Part shown: piece after piece, positions 9,403 to 19,111 of the stretch
Layout of the letters: the number at the start of each line of letters is the position of its first letter
Position numbering within the stretch: position 1 is the stretch's first letter
From: Shewanella psychrophila
GTDB lineage: Bacteria > Pseudomonadota > Gammaproteobacteria > Enterobacterales > Shewanellaceae
Direction: 5' to 3'
Assembly: GCF_002005305.1 (NCBI RefSeq)
Contig: NZ_CP014782.1
Coordinates: 620,001 to 684,000 of the forward strand
DNA: 64,000 nucleotides
Made by a program: the position numbers and the translations under genes
The notes under the pieces: generated by a model
Database searches by the model: none
Told to the model about the DNA's origin: nothing
What the model saw: the letters and a program-made list of their open reading frames with translations, nothing else

Positions 9403-10428
9403 ATGTTGTTTAGCATGCTTCGATCAGTATCTATTTGTCTATTTTTAGCTATTTCTTTGCAGCCTTTTGCGCTTGCACAGGAAATCCATGATGTTAAAGG
9501 CCAAATACAAGCTTTAGCCATTGATTCTATTATTCTCGACATCGCGACTAATGGGGACACAGTTCTTGCCGTGGGTGAACGGGGCCATGTTTTTATATTC
9601 GATGAACAGGCAAGCCCCCAGTGGCAGCAAGTGCCAAGCCCAACCCGCGCACATCTCACCAAAGCATTTTTAATTACCCCTCAACTTGGATGGGCCGTAG
9701 GTCATGATGCGACCATCATACACACTCAGGATGGAGGAAAAACCTGGCAGTTACAGATGGAATCCATGGAAATCGAAAAACCTTTATTGGATATTCATTT
9801 TTTCGATAAATTTAATGGTATAGCCGTTGGTGCCTATGGATTGTTTTATCGTACCGATGATGGCGGTGGACACTGGAAAAGTGAATATCATCAAGAATTA
9901 TTATTCGAAGAAGATGTCGACTACTTGGCCGAATTAAAGGCTGAGGATGAAGCTATTTATTTGAGTGAGCGAAGCACCTTGCTACCACATTTCAACCGGA
10001 TTATTTCTACGATAAATGGCCAGTTGGTGATGGTGGGAGAGCTAGGTTTAGTGGCCGTATCCAATGATCAAGGTAGGCAGTGGCAAAAGCTAGACTTCAT
10101 TTATGAAGGCTCAATGTTCAATGCTATCTATGTCAATGATTCATTATTTGTCATGGGATTAAGGGGACATGTTTTTAAAACCGATGCAAGTCTGACAAAC
10201 TGGACTGAAATCTCATTACCCGTGACCTCAACGATCAATGGGGCCATGGTGAAAAAAGACGGAAATCTTCGTCTCGTCGGCAATGCCGGTGTGATTATTG
10301 ACGTAACGTTAGAGGGTAAAAGCCAACTGATCGAGCAGCGTCAAGGTGAAAATTTAGTGTCAATAGTTCAAGATCCCCAAGGTCATACCTGGATTGCAGG
10401 TACCAAAGGCCTCTTCAAACAACAATAA
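9403..10428 (+). CDS. YCF48/BNR-repeat beta-propeller protein
   Basis: The 341-residue secreted protein (signal peptide ending near LQPFALA) carries repeated propeller blades with Asp-box-like motifs: GWAVGHDATIIHTQDGGKTW, then GLFYRTDDGGGHW, then VAVSNDQGRQW. This is the YCF48 family, named after the photosystem II assembly factor. In non-photosynthetic bacteria the role is unknown, and a scaffold or assembly function is inferred. The start has AAGGA 7 nt upstream (9391-9395). It is the third gene of the DUF1302 operon and stops 10 bp before the transporter, so the two are probably made together. Confidence 0.85.
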   Translation: MLFSMLRSVSICLFLAISLQPFALAQEIHDVKGQIQALAIDSIILDIATNGDTVLAVGERGHVFIFDEQASPQWQQVPSPTRAHLTKAFLITPQLGWAVGHDATIIHTQDGGKTWQLQMESMEIEKPLLDIHFFDKFNGIAVGAYGLFYRTDDGGGHWKSEYHQELLFEEDVDYLAELKAEDEAIYLSERSTLLPHFNRIISTINGQLVMVGELGLVAVSNDQGRQWQKLDFIYEGSMFNAIYVNDSLFVMGLRGHVFKTDASLTNWTEISLPVTSTINGAMVKKDGNLRLVGNAGVIIDVTLEGKSQLIEQRQGENLVSIVQDPQGHTWIAGTKGLFKQQ

Positions 10429-10438
10429 TAGGATCTTT

Positions 10439-12757
10439 ATGATGTTAGAGAAATTAGTTAATGGATTAGAATCCTTTTTATTCAGGCGACGGGCCTTTGT
10501 CATCTTACTGTTTATATTAACCACCATTTTTTTGGCGTTTCAGGCCAGTAACTTGAAAATGGATGCGGCTTTTATCAAGAATATTCCGCTTAATCACAGC
10601 TACATGAAGACCTACTTGAAGCACCAGAAGCAGTTCGGCGGTGCCAACAGTATTATGGTTGCCGTCGAAGACACCAGTGGTGATATTTTCAATGAAAACT
10701 TCTTCGATGCGCTGAAAAATGTCCATGACCAGCTCTTCTTCATTCCAGGGGTTGACAGGGCGCAAGTTAAATCCTTGTTTTCTCCCTCCACACGTTTTAC
10801 CGAAGTGGTAGAAGATGGTTTTGCAGGCGGCCCGGTTATTCCTGCTGACTTTTCTACTACTCCAGCGGGTCTGGCAGTTGTGAGAGATAATATTGAAAAA
10901 GCGGGAATCGTCGGTCGGCTAATCGCTGAAGATTATTCCGCTGCTATGGTCAAGGCTCAGTTGATGGATTTCGACCCTCAAACTGGTAAGCCACTCGATA
11001 CCTTGGCATTCGCAGCGCAGCTCGAAAAAGAACTGCGTACAAAATATGAAAACGAACATATAAAAATTCATATTATAGGTTTTGCCAAGATGGCGGGGGA
11101 TGTGGCCGATGGCGCTAAAGGCGTCATGCTTTTCTTCCTTATCGCAATAGTTGTCACAGCGATCATGGTTTACCTCTTCTCTAAGTCATTTATTCTTACC
11201 TTATTGCCATTAACCTGTAGTTTAATCGCAGTGATCTGGCAGTTGGGCTTATTGACTGTAGTTGGCTTTGGGCTTGACCCTATGTCGATTCTTATCCCAT
11301 TCCTTGTGTTTGCGATTGGTGTGAGTCACAGCGTGCAGATGATCAATGCCGTACGACGGCGAGTTCTCGAAGGGGAGACGACGAAGGCCGCTGCAGCACT
11401 TGCTTTTAGAAGTTTATTGATACCAGGAGGCATCGCACTTCTGTCTGATACCGTGGGCTTCTTAACTCTGTTATCCATTGATATCGGTATCATCAGAGAA
11501 CTGGCTATTTCTGCCTCTCTAGGTGTTGCCGTCATCATCTTAACTAATCTAATTCTCTTGCCACTCATCATCTCTTATACCCAAGTATCGGCGGTGAAAT
11601 CAAATGACGGCTCAACTGAGCGAACTAATCGAGTCTGGGAATTCTTGTCGAGATTTGCGACGACTAAATATGCTATATGGGTACTCGTGTGCACAACGGC
11701 CTTGTATGCTTTAGGTTTGCAGCAAGCTAACCAAATGAAAGTAGGTGACTTACAAGGCGGGGCACCAGCGCTGCATTTTGATTCTCGCTACAATCAAGAT
11801 ACTTTTTACATCACTGATAAGTTTTCAATCACTACAGATGTGATGACTATTATCGTTGAGGCCTTCCCTGAAGCGTGTACTTACCACTCTGTGTTGACAC
11901 AGATGGATGAATTTGAATGGTTAATGAGTAACACTCCTGGGGTAGAAGCGACAGCCAGCTTGGCATCGGTTGCGAAGCGAGTAAATGCCGGTTTCAATGA
12001 AGGCAATCCCAAATGGCAGGTGTTGCCTCGGACAACAGCTAGCCTAGTACAAGCGGTTGGACGTGTACCGACAACCTCCGGGCTACTCAATAGCGACTGT
12101 TCCGTCATGCCTATTTATCTTTTCTTGAAAGATCACAAGGCTGAGACGATAGAAGTCGTCATAGATAAAGTGAAAGCACTCTCTGCGACGATGGATAATG
12201 ACAAGTTACAGTATCGACTCGCTTCGGGGCCTGTTGGCGTGATGGCCGCGACGAACGAAGCGGTAGCTGCGGCTCAATTACCTATGATGTTGTATGTCTA
12301 TGGGGCTGTGTTTTTTCTCTGTTTGCTCAGTTTTAGATCCCTAAAAGCGACGATATCTGTCATCTTGCCTTTATATGTGGTTTCTACATTGGCTCAGGCA
12401 TTGATGACTCAACTGGATATTGGTTTGGCTGTGAGTACTTTACCTGTGATAGCCCTGGGTGTCGGGATCGGTGTGGACTATGGTATCTATATCCTTTCAA
12501 CCATGGCTGGAAGATTAAGAGAGGGAATGCCGGTGCAACAGGCGTATTATGAAGCCTTAGTTGAGCGAGGCAGTGCGGTTATTTTTACCGGTCTCACACT
12601 GGCCATCGGCGTCAGTACTTGGTTTTTCTCGGCGCTTAAATTTCAAATGGATATGGGAATACTGCTGACATTTATGTTTTTGGTAAATATGTTAGGTGCC
12701 ATAATTATTTTACCGGCGATAGGGGCGGTTATCTGGCGAAAACCCAGAGAGGTATAA
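10439..12757 (+). CDS. MMPL/RND-superfamily transporter
   Basis: The roughly 772-residue inner-membrane protein has the duplicated RND layout: one N-terminal helix, a periplasmic domain, a five-helix bundle (about residues 215-385), a second periplasmic domain and a final helix bundle (about 625-765). The second half keeps the RND-type GVGIGVDYGIYI helix. The matching first-half segment reads AIGVSHSVQM and lacks the Asp, so the halves are asymmetric. The family exports lipids and other hydrophobic molecules using proton-motive force. The start is ATG 10439 or 10442, with AGGA at 10430-10433 favouring either over an upstream codon at 10394 inside the preceding gene. It is the last gene of the operon. 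Confidence 0.88.
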   Translation: MMLEKLVNGLESFLFRRRAFVILLFILTTIFLAFQASNLKMDAAFIKNIPLNHSYMKTYLKHQKQFGGANSIMVAVEDTSGDIFNENFFDALKNVHDQLFFIPGVDRAQVKSLFSPSTRFTEVVEDGFAGGPVIPADFSTTPAGLAVVRDNIEKAGIVGRLIAEDYSAAMVKAQLMDFDPQTGKPLDTLAFAAQLEKELRTKYENEHIKIHIIGFAKMAGDVADGAKGVMLFFLIAIVVTAIMVYLFSKSFILTLLPLTCSLIAVIWQLGLLTVVGFGLDPMSILIPFLVFAIGVSHSVQMINAVRRRVLEGETTKAAAALAFRSLLIPGGIALLSDTVGFLTLLSIDIGIIRELAISASLGVAVIILTNLILLPLIISYTQVSAVKSNDGSTERTNRVWEFLSRFATTKYAIWVLVCTTALYALGLQQANQMKVGDLQGGAPALHFDSRYNQDTFYITDKFSITTDVMTIIVEAFPEACTYHSVLTQMDEFEWLMSNTPGVEATASLASVAKRVNAGFNEGNPKWQVLPRTTASLVQAVGRVPTTSGLLNSDCSVMPIYLFLKDHKAETIEVVIDKVKALSATMDNDKLQYRLASGPVGVMAATNEAVAAAQLPMMLYVYGAVFFLCLLSFRSLKATISVILPLYVVSTLAQALMTQLDIGLAVSTLPVIALGVGIGVDYGIYILSTMAGRLREGMPVQQAYYEALVERGSAVIFTGLTLAIGVSTWFFSALKFQMDMGILLTFMFLVNMLGAIIILPAIGAVIWRKPREV

Positions 12758-12763
12758 GTTAAC

Positions 12764-12785
12764 AGGGAGCTTCGGCTCCCTTTTT
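12764..12785 (+). terminator. Terminator of the DUF1302-MMPL operon
   Basis: AGGGAGC, a TTCG loop and GCTCCCT form a hairpin followed by TTTTT, 6 bp after the transporter stop. Confidence 0.88.
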
Positions 12786-12928
12786 ATTACCCTGAAAATG
12801 AATAGTTACGCTGTAATGACGATTGATTTTTCATCTAACGGTCCTAAATACTGCTGTAACTGGTTTTAAGGAGGATCTACCACTAAAATAAGTCTCGAAA
12901 TGTGGTCGCTTTAGTAATAAACTTCGCC

Positions 12929-12944
12929 CATGACCTAGGTCACA
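12929..12944 (+). promoter_or_regulatory. Candidate CRP-like site / 12-bp palindrome upstream of NAD-GDH
   Basis: TGACCTAGGTCA (12931-12942) is a perfect palindrome about 80 bp before the glutamate dehydrogenase start. Read as CATGA-N6-TCACA it has one perfect CRP half-site and one with 3 of 5 matches. CRP control would suit an amino acid catabolic enzyme, but the assignment rests on pattern only. Confidence 0.4.
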
Positions 12945-13022
12945 CTATTTTGACTGGTCATTGTAACAAGCATCCCAAAAATTATAAAAGCGCTGCCATA
13001 GACCCTTAAAGGAAACAGCAAC

Positions 13023-16000
13023 ATGGCCTTGAAAGATGCAATGCCTTCAGTACTACTCGAAAACGTAGTCAACCTTATTCATTCAAAAGTTCCTACTACA
13101 CAAGTAAAACAGGTCGAGCAGTTTGCCACCTGTCTGTATGCCCACATGTCGAAAGATGATCTTAAGGCCCGTAACGATAGTGATCTTTATGGTGCCGTAT
13201 TAAGTCTCTGGAATGCCGCGAATATGACAGTAAAAGGCGGTTCACATATTCGAGTTTTTAATCCCAACCAGTCAAAGCATGGTTGGCAATCAACGCATTC
13301 AATCATCGAAATCATTCAACCTGATATGCCCTTCTTAGTTGACTCTGTGGGTATGGCGCTCAATCGTAACGGGATCACGACCCATATGATGCTGCATACG
13401 CCCTTGTCTATTAAGCGAACCAAAGATGCCATCACTCAAGTCACCTATGGCGACGATGGTAAAGGGAAGCAGGAAAAGGTCGCCGTATTCCTCATTGAGA
13501 TCGACCGGCTCAGTAGTAAAGATGATATAAAACAGATAGAAAAAGAGATAGCGTCGGTACTTGGTGATGTTGCAGCCTCAGTCAATGACTGGCAAGCCAT
13601 GTCCAGTCAGCTCGACGAAACGATTAAAGATCTCGCTGTACGCCCGTATCCAGGGGAAAAACAAGAGCTTAAAGAAGCCTCTGATTTCCTTAATTATTTG
13701 AATAATCATCACTTCACCCTCTTGGGCTATCGTCGTTATGATTTACGAAAAGTTGAAGGCGATCTAGAGCTTATTCCGGATACCTCATCAAGCCTGGGCT
13801 TGATGAACATACCCGGTAAACCTCAGCCAGATACTGGATTATTATTGTCTAACTTTTCGGAAAGCGCACGAAAAGAAGCGTTAGATCATAGCTTACTTCT
13901 GCTAACTAAGAGCAGCGAAAAAAGCCGAGTCCATCGTCCAGCTTATGTAGATTATGTCGGCGTTAAGCGTTTTGACAAAAAAGGTAATGTGATTGGGGAA
14001 GATAGATTCTTAGGACTCTATGCCTCAAATCTGTATAACCGCAGCCCACGCGAAATTCCATTGTTAGCTGAAAAAGTTCAGCGCGTGTTGGACCGCTCAG
14101 GTTTAACACCTCGATCCCACGATTATAAAGCCTTAATGCACATACTCGAGACCTTGCCCAGAGATGAGCTTATTCAAGGCAATGTTGAAGAGTTGGCATA
14201 TGTCGCCCATGGCGTACTTGAGATGCAAGACAGGGACAAGTTAAAGCTGTTTGTTCGTAAAGATGGCTTTGGACGTTTCTTATCTTGCTTAGTCTACGTG
14301 TCAAAAGATAGATATAACACTAAGCTACGTGAAGATACTCAACGTATATTAGCCCAGCATTTTAAGAGTGATGCCGAGGTTGAGTTTACGACCTATTTCT
14401 CTGAATCAACACTTGCGCGCACTCACTATATAGTGAAAGTCGACAACAATACTATGGATGTAGACGTGGCTGCTATTGAAAATAATTTAACCGAAGCTGC
14501 TCGTTCTTGGGAAGATAAGCTGAGCGACTCCCTTAGCAGTGCTCGTGGTGAAGAGTCTGGCACTAGGCTAATGAAGCGTTATCTCACCGCATTCCCTCGT
14601 AGCTATCAAGAAGATGTATTACCCAGCTCAGCTGTTGTGGATATTTTGCAACTTGAAGCACTGGATGATGCTCATAACCTGGGCATGCTGTTTTACCTGC
14701 CTCAGGAAACAGCTTTAAGTAACAGTAAAGTGCGTTTGAAGCTATTCCATAAAGATGAGCCGATCCACCTTTCTGATGTCTTGCCTATGCTGGAGAATTT
14801 TGGCCTTAGGGTGATTAATGAACGTCCCTATGAAATAAAAACCGCTAATGGTGATACTTATTGGATCTTAGACTTTCTGATGACAGTTCGGGGTTCTACC
14901 ACTGAAAATGTTGCAGAGAGTCAAGACAGATTCCAGAATGCCCTGTCTCAGGTCTGGAAAAAGCAGCTTGAAGATGATGGTTTTAACCGTTTGGTCTTGG
15001 CTACGGGCCTTAGCGGACGTGAAGTTTCTATACTACGTGCTTATGCTAAATATATGCGTCAAATTGATGCGACATTTAGCCAAGCTTATATAGAAGAGAC
15101 ATTTACCCGTTATCCTCAGCTTGCCGATCTCTTGGTTAAAATGTTCATTCGTAAGTTCAACCCTAAACTTAAGACTCGCACCTTAGGCAAGTTTGTTGAG
15201 CAGATCGATCTACGTTTAGACGATGTTTCCAGCTTAGATGATGACAGAATTATTCGTCGTTATTTAGACCTCATCAATGCCACATTAAGAACCAACTTCT
15301 ATCAGGTAGCCGATGACGGTGCTGAAAAGCCTTATGTGTCATTTAAATTTGCTCCGGAAGATATTCCAGAGATGCCACGTCCGCTGCCTAAATTTGAGAT
15401 TTTTGTCTACTCACCAAGAGTCGAAGGCGTGCATCTTAGAGGCGGTAAAGTCGCCCGTGGTGGATTACGTTGGTCTGATAGACGTGAAGATTTCAGAACT
15501 GAAGTATTAGGCTTAGTTAAAGCACAGCAAGTTAAGAATACCGTGATCGTCCCAGTTGGAGCGAAAGGTGGATTCGTCTGTAAACAGCTACCGACAGAAG
15601 GCGGTCGCGAAGCCTTCTTCACCGAAGGTCAGGCTTGTTACCGGATATTTATTCGTGGTCTGCTCGATATTTCAGATAATATTATTGAAGGAGAGGTGAT
15701 CCCGCCAAAGAATGTTGTTCGCCATGATGAAGACGATCCTTACTTAGTGGTCGCTGCAGATAAAGGCACGGCAACGTTCTCTGATATCGCCAACAGTATC
15801 TCTGAGGAGTACGGTTTCTGGTTAGGTGATGCATTCGCCTCCGGTGGTAGCAATGGTTACGATCATAAGAAGATGGGGATCACGGCGCGTGGTGCTTGGG
15901 AGTCAGTTAAACGTCATTTCCGTGAAATTGGTATCGATTGTCAGACAACAGATTTCACTTGCTTAGCCATCGGTGATATGGCGGGTGATGTATTTGGAAA

Positions 16001-17861
16001 CGGCATGTTGCTTTCTGAGCATACTCGTCTTGTCGCGGCTTTCAACCATCTGCATATCTTCATCGATCCAAATCCAGAAACGGCATCTACTTATAAGGAG
16101 CGTGCACGTTTATTCGAACTGCCTCGTTCTAGCTGGGATGATTACAACAAGAAGTTGATCTCTAAAGGGGGCGGAATATTCCTACGCTCTGCAAAGAAGA
16201 TCCCGTTGTCTGCAGAGATGAAGGAGATGTTAGATACCAAGAAGGCGTCGATGACACCGACTGAGCTGCTTAAAGAGCTCTTGAAGATGAATGTCGATCT
16301 TATCTGGAATGGTGGTATCGGTACGTATGTGAAGGCATCCACAGAAACTCACGCGGAAGTGGGTGATAGAGCGAATGACACCTTGCGTGTCAATGGCGAT
16401 GAAGTGAGAGCAAGAATCATAGGTGAAGGTGGTAACTTAGGTTGTACTCAGCTAGGTCGCATCGAGTACGCTACCCATGGTGGCCGCATGAATACCGATT
16501 TTGTGGATAACGTCGGCGGCGTCGATTGTTCCGATAACGAAGTGAATATTAAGATCTTGCTTAATGCCTTAGTTGCCGACGGTGAGATGACACTTAAGCA
16601 ACGTAATCGTCTCTTGGTTGAGATGACTGATGAAGTAGGCCGCATAGTCCTTCAAGACTGTAACGATCAAACCAGGACGATCTCAGTGACCCAAGTTCGT
16701 GGTGCTGAGCAGCTGAAAGAGCAGATCCGCTTCATTCATTATCTGGAGAAAGACGGCAAGCTTGATAGAGGGCTTGAGTTTTTGCCTTCGGAAGATGAGC
16801 TAGCTGAGCGCTTAGCCAATGGTAAGCCGTTGACGCGTCCTGAGTTATCTGTGTTAGTCGCCTACGCGAAAATGGTGCTTAAAGAGCAGTTATTGACACC
16901 TGAAATAACGGATGACCCCTTCTTGAGTCAATTATTGATTGCATATTTTCCACTGCAATTACAAGAGAGGTACAGTGAGCGTATGGCTGCTCACCCTCTG
17001 CGTGGTGAAATCATAGCAACTTCATTGGCAAATGAACTGGTTAATGATCTGGGTCTTAACTTTGTTCAACGTATGCAAGATGAGACAGGTGCCTCAGTCG
17101 CTGAAGCCGCGATTTGTTACACTATGGCTCGTGAAGTATTTGGTTTAGCTGATTTAACGAAAGAGATCACCTCACTCAATGGCATTATCCCTGCGGTAGT
17201 ACAAGGCGAGATGCTACATCAATTACGTCGTAATATCCGTCGAGCTTGTCGCTGGTTCCTGCGTCATCGTAATCGTAGTCACAGTATTGAACAGTCAGTA
17301 GCCTTCTTCACTCCAGTATTCGAGGATTTGAAAGCGAATGTCCATGGCTATATGGTTGAAGCAGAAGTTGAAGGCATACATGCAGAGATTGCGGCACTAG
17401 TAAAAGAAGGTGTCAATGAGCCGATAGCGACGAATGTGGTTAACATGAGTACGCTATTCTCTGCACTGGATATTGCTCAAATTGCTGAGTTGGAAAGTAA
17501 GCCTATTGCACTGGTTGCACAGACCTACTTTAAATTAGGTGCGCGTGTGGATTTACACTGGTTCCTCGATCAAATCAGTGAGCAACCGGTTGCTAACCAC
17601 TGGCAAGCACTTGCCAGAGCGGCATTTAGAGAAGAGTTAGATTGGCAACAGCGTTCACTGAGCTCAGTAGTACTAAGATCATGTACCTCGACTTGTGATG
17701 CTGATACCATAATCGATCAGTGGATAGACTCCAATCAGGGCTTGTTGGAGAGATGGTTCCATATGCTCGCAGACTTTAAAACTTCGCAAAGCCATGAGTT
17801 TGCAAAGTTCTCTGTCGCCTTACGTGAGTTAAATCTTTTGATTCTTCATTGTGAAGGTTAA
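13023..17861 (+). CDS. NAD-specific glutamate dehydrogenase, large (about 180 kDa) type
   Basis: This enzyme catalyses oxidative deamination of glutamate to 2-oxoglutarate, feeding amino acid carbon into the TCA cycle. The 1612-residue length is typical of the bacterial large GDH family (Bac_GDH). A long N-terminal regulatory region with ACT-like sequence precedes the catalytic domain (about residues 720-1230). The signature GGLRWSDRREDFRTEVLGLV and the nearby VPVGAKGGFV hold the substrate-binding Lys region, and the nucleotide-binding segment contains ACLAIGDMAGDVFGNGML-like sequence. A ribosome site (AAAGGAAAC) precedes the ATG. It is monocistronic, with a terminator directly after. Confidence 0.96.
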   Translation: MALKDAMPSVLLENVVNLIHSKVPTTQVKQVEQFATCLYAHMSKDDLKARNDSDLYGAVLSLWNAANMTVKGGSHIRVFNPNQSKHGWQSTHSIIEIIQPDMPFLVDSVGMALNRNGITTHMMLHTPLSIKRTKDAITQVTYGDDGKGKQEKVAVFLIEIDRLSSKDDIKQIEKEIASVLGDVAASVNDWQAMSSQLDETIKDLAVRPYPGEKQELKEASDFLNYLNNHHFTLLGYRRYDLRKVEGDLELIPDTSSSLGLMNIPGKPQPDTGLLLSNFSESARKEALDHSLLLLTKSSEKSRVHRPAYVDYVGVKRFDKKGNVIGEDRFLGLYASNLYNRSPREIPLLAEKVQRVLDRSGLTPRSHDYKALMHILETLPRDELIQGNVEELAYVAHGVLEMQDRDKLKLFVRKDGFGRFLSCLVYVSKDRYNTKLREDTQRILAQHFKSDAEVEFTTYFSESTLARTHYIVKVDNNTMDVDVAAIENNLTEAARSWEDKLSDSLSSARGEESGTRLMKRYLTAFPRSYQEDVLPSSAVVDILQLEALDDAHNLGMLFYLPQETALSNSKVRLKLFHKDEPIHLSDVLPMLENFGLRVINERPYEIKTANGDTYWILDFLMTVRGSTTENVAESQDRFQNALSQVWKKQLEDDGFNRLVLATGLSGREVSILRAYAKYMRQIDATFSQAYIEETFTRYPQLADLLVKMFIRKFNPKLKTRTLGKFVEQIDLRLDDVSSLDDDRIIRRYLDLINATLRTNFYQVADDGAEKPYVSFKFAPEDIPEMPRPLPKFEIFVYSPRVEGVHLRGGKVARGGLRWSDRREDFRTEVLGLVKAQQVKNTVIVPVGAKGGFVCKQLPTEGGREAFFTEGQACYRIFIRGLLDISDNIIEGEVIPPKNVVRHDEDDPYLVVAADKGTATFSDIANSISEEYGFWLGDAFASGGSNGYDHKKMGITARGAWESVKRHFREIGIDCQTTDFTCLAIGDMAGDVFGNGMLLSEHTRLVAAFNHLHIFIDPNPETASTYKERARLFELPRSSWDDYNKKLISKGGGIFLRSAKKIPLSAEMKEMLDTKKASMTPTELLKELLKMNVDLIWNGGIGTYVKASTETHAEVGDRANDTLRVNGDEVRARIIGEGGNLGCTQLGRIEYATHGGRMNTDFVDNVGGVDCSDNEVNIKILLNALVADGEMTLKQRNRLLVEMTDEVGRIVLQDCNDQTRTISVTQVRGAEQLKEQIRFIHYLEKDGKLDRGLEFLPSEDELAERLANGKPLTRPELSVLVAYAKMVLKEQLLTPEITDDPFLSQLLIAYFPLQLQERYSERMAAHPLRGEIIATSLANELVNDLGLNFVQRMQDETGASVAEAAICYTMAREVFGLADLTKEITSLNGIIPAVVQGEMLHQLRRNIRRACRWFLRHRNRSHSIEQSVAFFTPVFEDLKANVHGYMVEAEVEGIHAEIAALVKEGVNEPIATNVVNMSTLFSALDIAQIAELESKPIALVAQTYFKLGARVDLHWFLDQISEQPVANHWQALARAAFREELDWQQRSLSSVVLRSCTSTCDADTIIDQWIDSNQGLLERWFHMLADFKTSQSHEFAKFSVALRELNLLILHCEG

Positions 17862-17882
17862 AAGTAAATAATAATATTAATC

Positions 17883-17909
17883 AGCCCTGGCATTTGCCGG
17901 GGCTTTTTT
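17883..17909 (+). terminator. Terminator of NAD-glutamate dehydrogenase gene
   Basis: AGCCCTGGC, an ATTT loop and GCCGGGGCT (one G-U pair) are followed by five further T residues. The hairpin lies 21 bp after the stop. Confidence 0.88.
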
Positions 17910-17925
17910 CGGTCTAGGAGAAAGC

Positions 17926-18945
17926 ATGTTTTACAAAATCGCTCAAAAAGTCATGTTCCAGATGGATCCTGAGAGAGCGCACCATGTCGCACTCAGCAGC
18001 CTTAAATCCACGGCGAATAGCCCGTTAGATTGTTTCTACGCTCAGACGTTTGAGTCCGCGCCTGTTGAGTTTATGGGGATAACCTTCCCTAATCCTGTCG
18101 GTTTAGCTGCTGGTATGGACAAAGATGGTGAATGTATCGATGGTTTTTATGCGATGGGATTTGGACATATCGAAGTGGGCACTGTAACACCCAAGCCACA
18201 GCCAGGTAATGAGCAACCACGTCTGTTTAGACTCAAGCCTGCGAAAGCTATTATCAACAGAATGGGCTTTAATAATAAGGGAGTCGATAACCTTATTGCC
18301 AACCTTAAATTGGCAAAGTCCGGTGCACTGGTTGGCGTCAATATTGGTAAGAATAAAGACACACCGGTGGAGCAGGGCAAAGATGATTACCTTATCTGTA
18401 TGGAGAAAGTGTATCCATATGCCGCCTATATTACAGTCAATATTTCCTCTCCAAATACACCAGGCTTAAGAAGTATGCAGTATGGAGATCTGCTTGACGA
18501 TCTATTGAGATCACTTAAAGAGAAGCAAAAAGATCTCGCACAGAAGCATGGTAAATATGTACCACTCGCATTAAAAATCGCCCCTGATTTAACGTCAGAG
18601 GAAATTGAGAAAATTGCAGAATCTCTCATTCGCAACAAATTTGATGGGGCTATCGCGACAAATACGACCTTGAGCCGAGATGGTGTTAGCGGGCTTATCA
18701 ATGCAAATGAAGCCGGAGGGCTAAGTGGTAAACCACTGAATTCATTGTCTACATCTGTGATAAAGCAACTTTCAGATTGTCTTAAAGGCGAGATACCTAT
18801 CATAGGTGTCGGTGGAATTAACTCTGCATCTGACGCGCTAGATAAGCTCGATGCAGGGGCGAAAATGGTCCAAATATTTTCAGGATTTATTTATCAGGGG
18901 CCTGAATTAATTAAAGACATAGTCAATGCCTATCGAGTTCGATAA
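17926..18945 (+). CDS. pyrD: Dihydroorotate dehydrogenase (quinone), class 2
   Basis: PyrD oxidises dihydroorotate to orotate in pyrimidine synthesis and passes electrons to membrane quinone. The 339 residues match the class 2 family length (336 in E. coli). The N-terminal helices for membrane association (MFYKIAQKVMFQMDPERAHH) precede the FMN-binding barrel with GLAAGMDKDGE, GTVTPKPQPGN, VNISSPNTPG and the C-terminal phosphate-binding GVGGI. It precedes zapC, as in E. coli. An AGGAG site lies 8 nt before the ATG. Confidence 0.97.
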   Translation: MFYKIAQKVMFQMDPERAHHVALSSLKSTANSPLDCFYAQTFESAPVEFMGITFPNPVGLAAGMDKDGECIDGFYAMGFGHIEVGTVTPKPQPGNEQPRLFRLKPAKAIINRMGFNNKGVDNLIANLKLAKSGALVGVNIGKNKDTPVEQGKDDYLICMEKVYPYAAYITVNISSPNTPGLRSMQYGDLLDDLLRSLKEKQKDLAQKHGKYVPLALKIAPDLTSEEIEKIAESLIRNKFDGAIATNTTLSRDGVSGLINANEAGGLSGKPLNSLSTSVIKQLSDCLKGEIPIIGVGGINSASDALDKLDAGAKMVQIFSGFIYQGPELIKDIVNAYRVR

Positions 18946-18951
18946 TTAAAA

Positions 18952-19001
18952 GATCGTTTTTCAGATCCATTTAAGATCGCGCGATCGCAATTTGATCGCG
19001 C
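18952..19001. repeat. GATC cluster with GC-rich hairpin after pyrD
   Basis: Five GATC tetranucleotides occur in 46 bp (starting at 18952, 18963, 18975, 18983 and 18994). Within them GCGCGATC (18979-18986) and GATCGCGC (18994-19001) form an 8-bp stem with a 7-nt loop, and GCGATCGC is at 18981. There is no T-run after the hairpin, so termination is uncertain. Dam methylation could affect protein binding here. Confidence 0.5.
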
Positions 19002-19111
19002 ATGACCGATATAAGATACTGTTATCTTGGTCAATTTTTTTTAATTATATTTTGATATTGAGTAAAATATCATCTATTATCGGCTTGTATTCTATATGAC
19101 AGGTAAACGTT

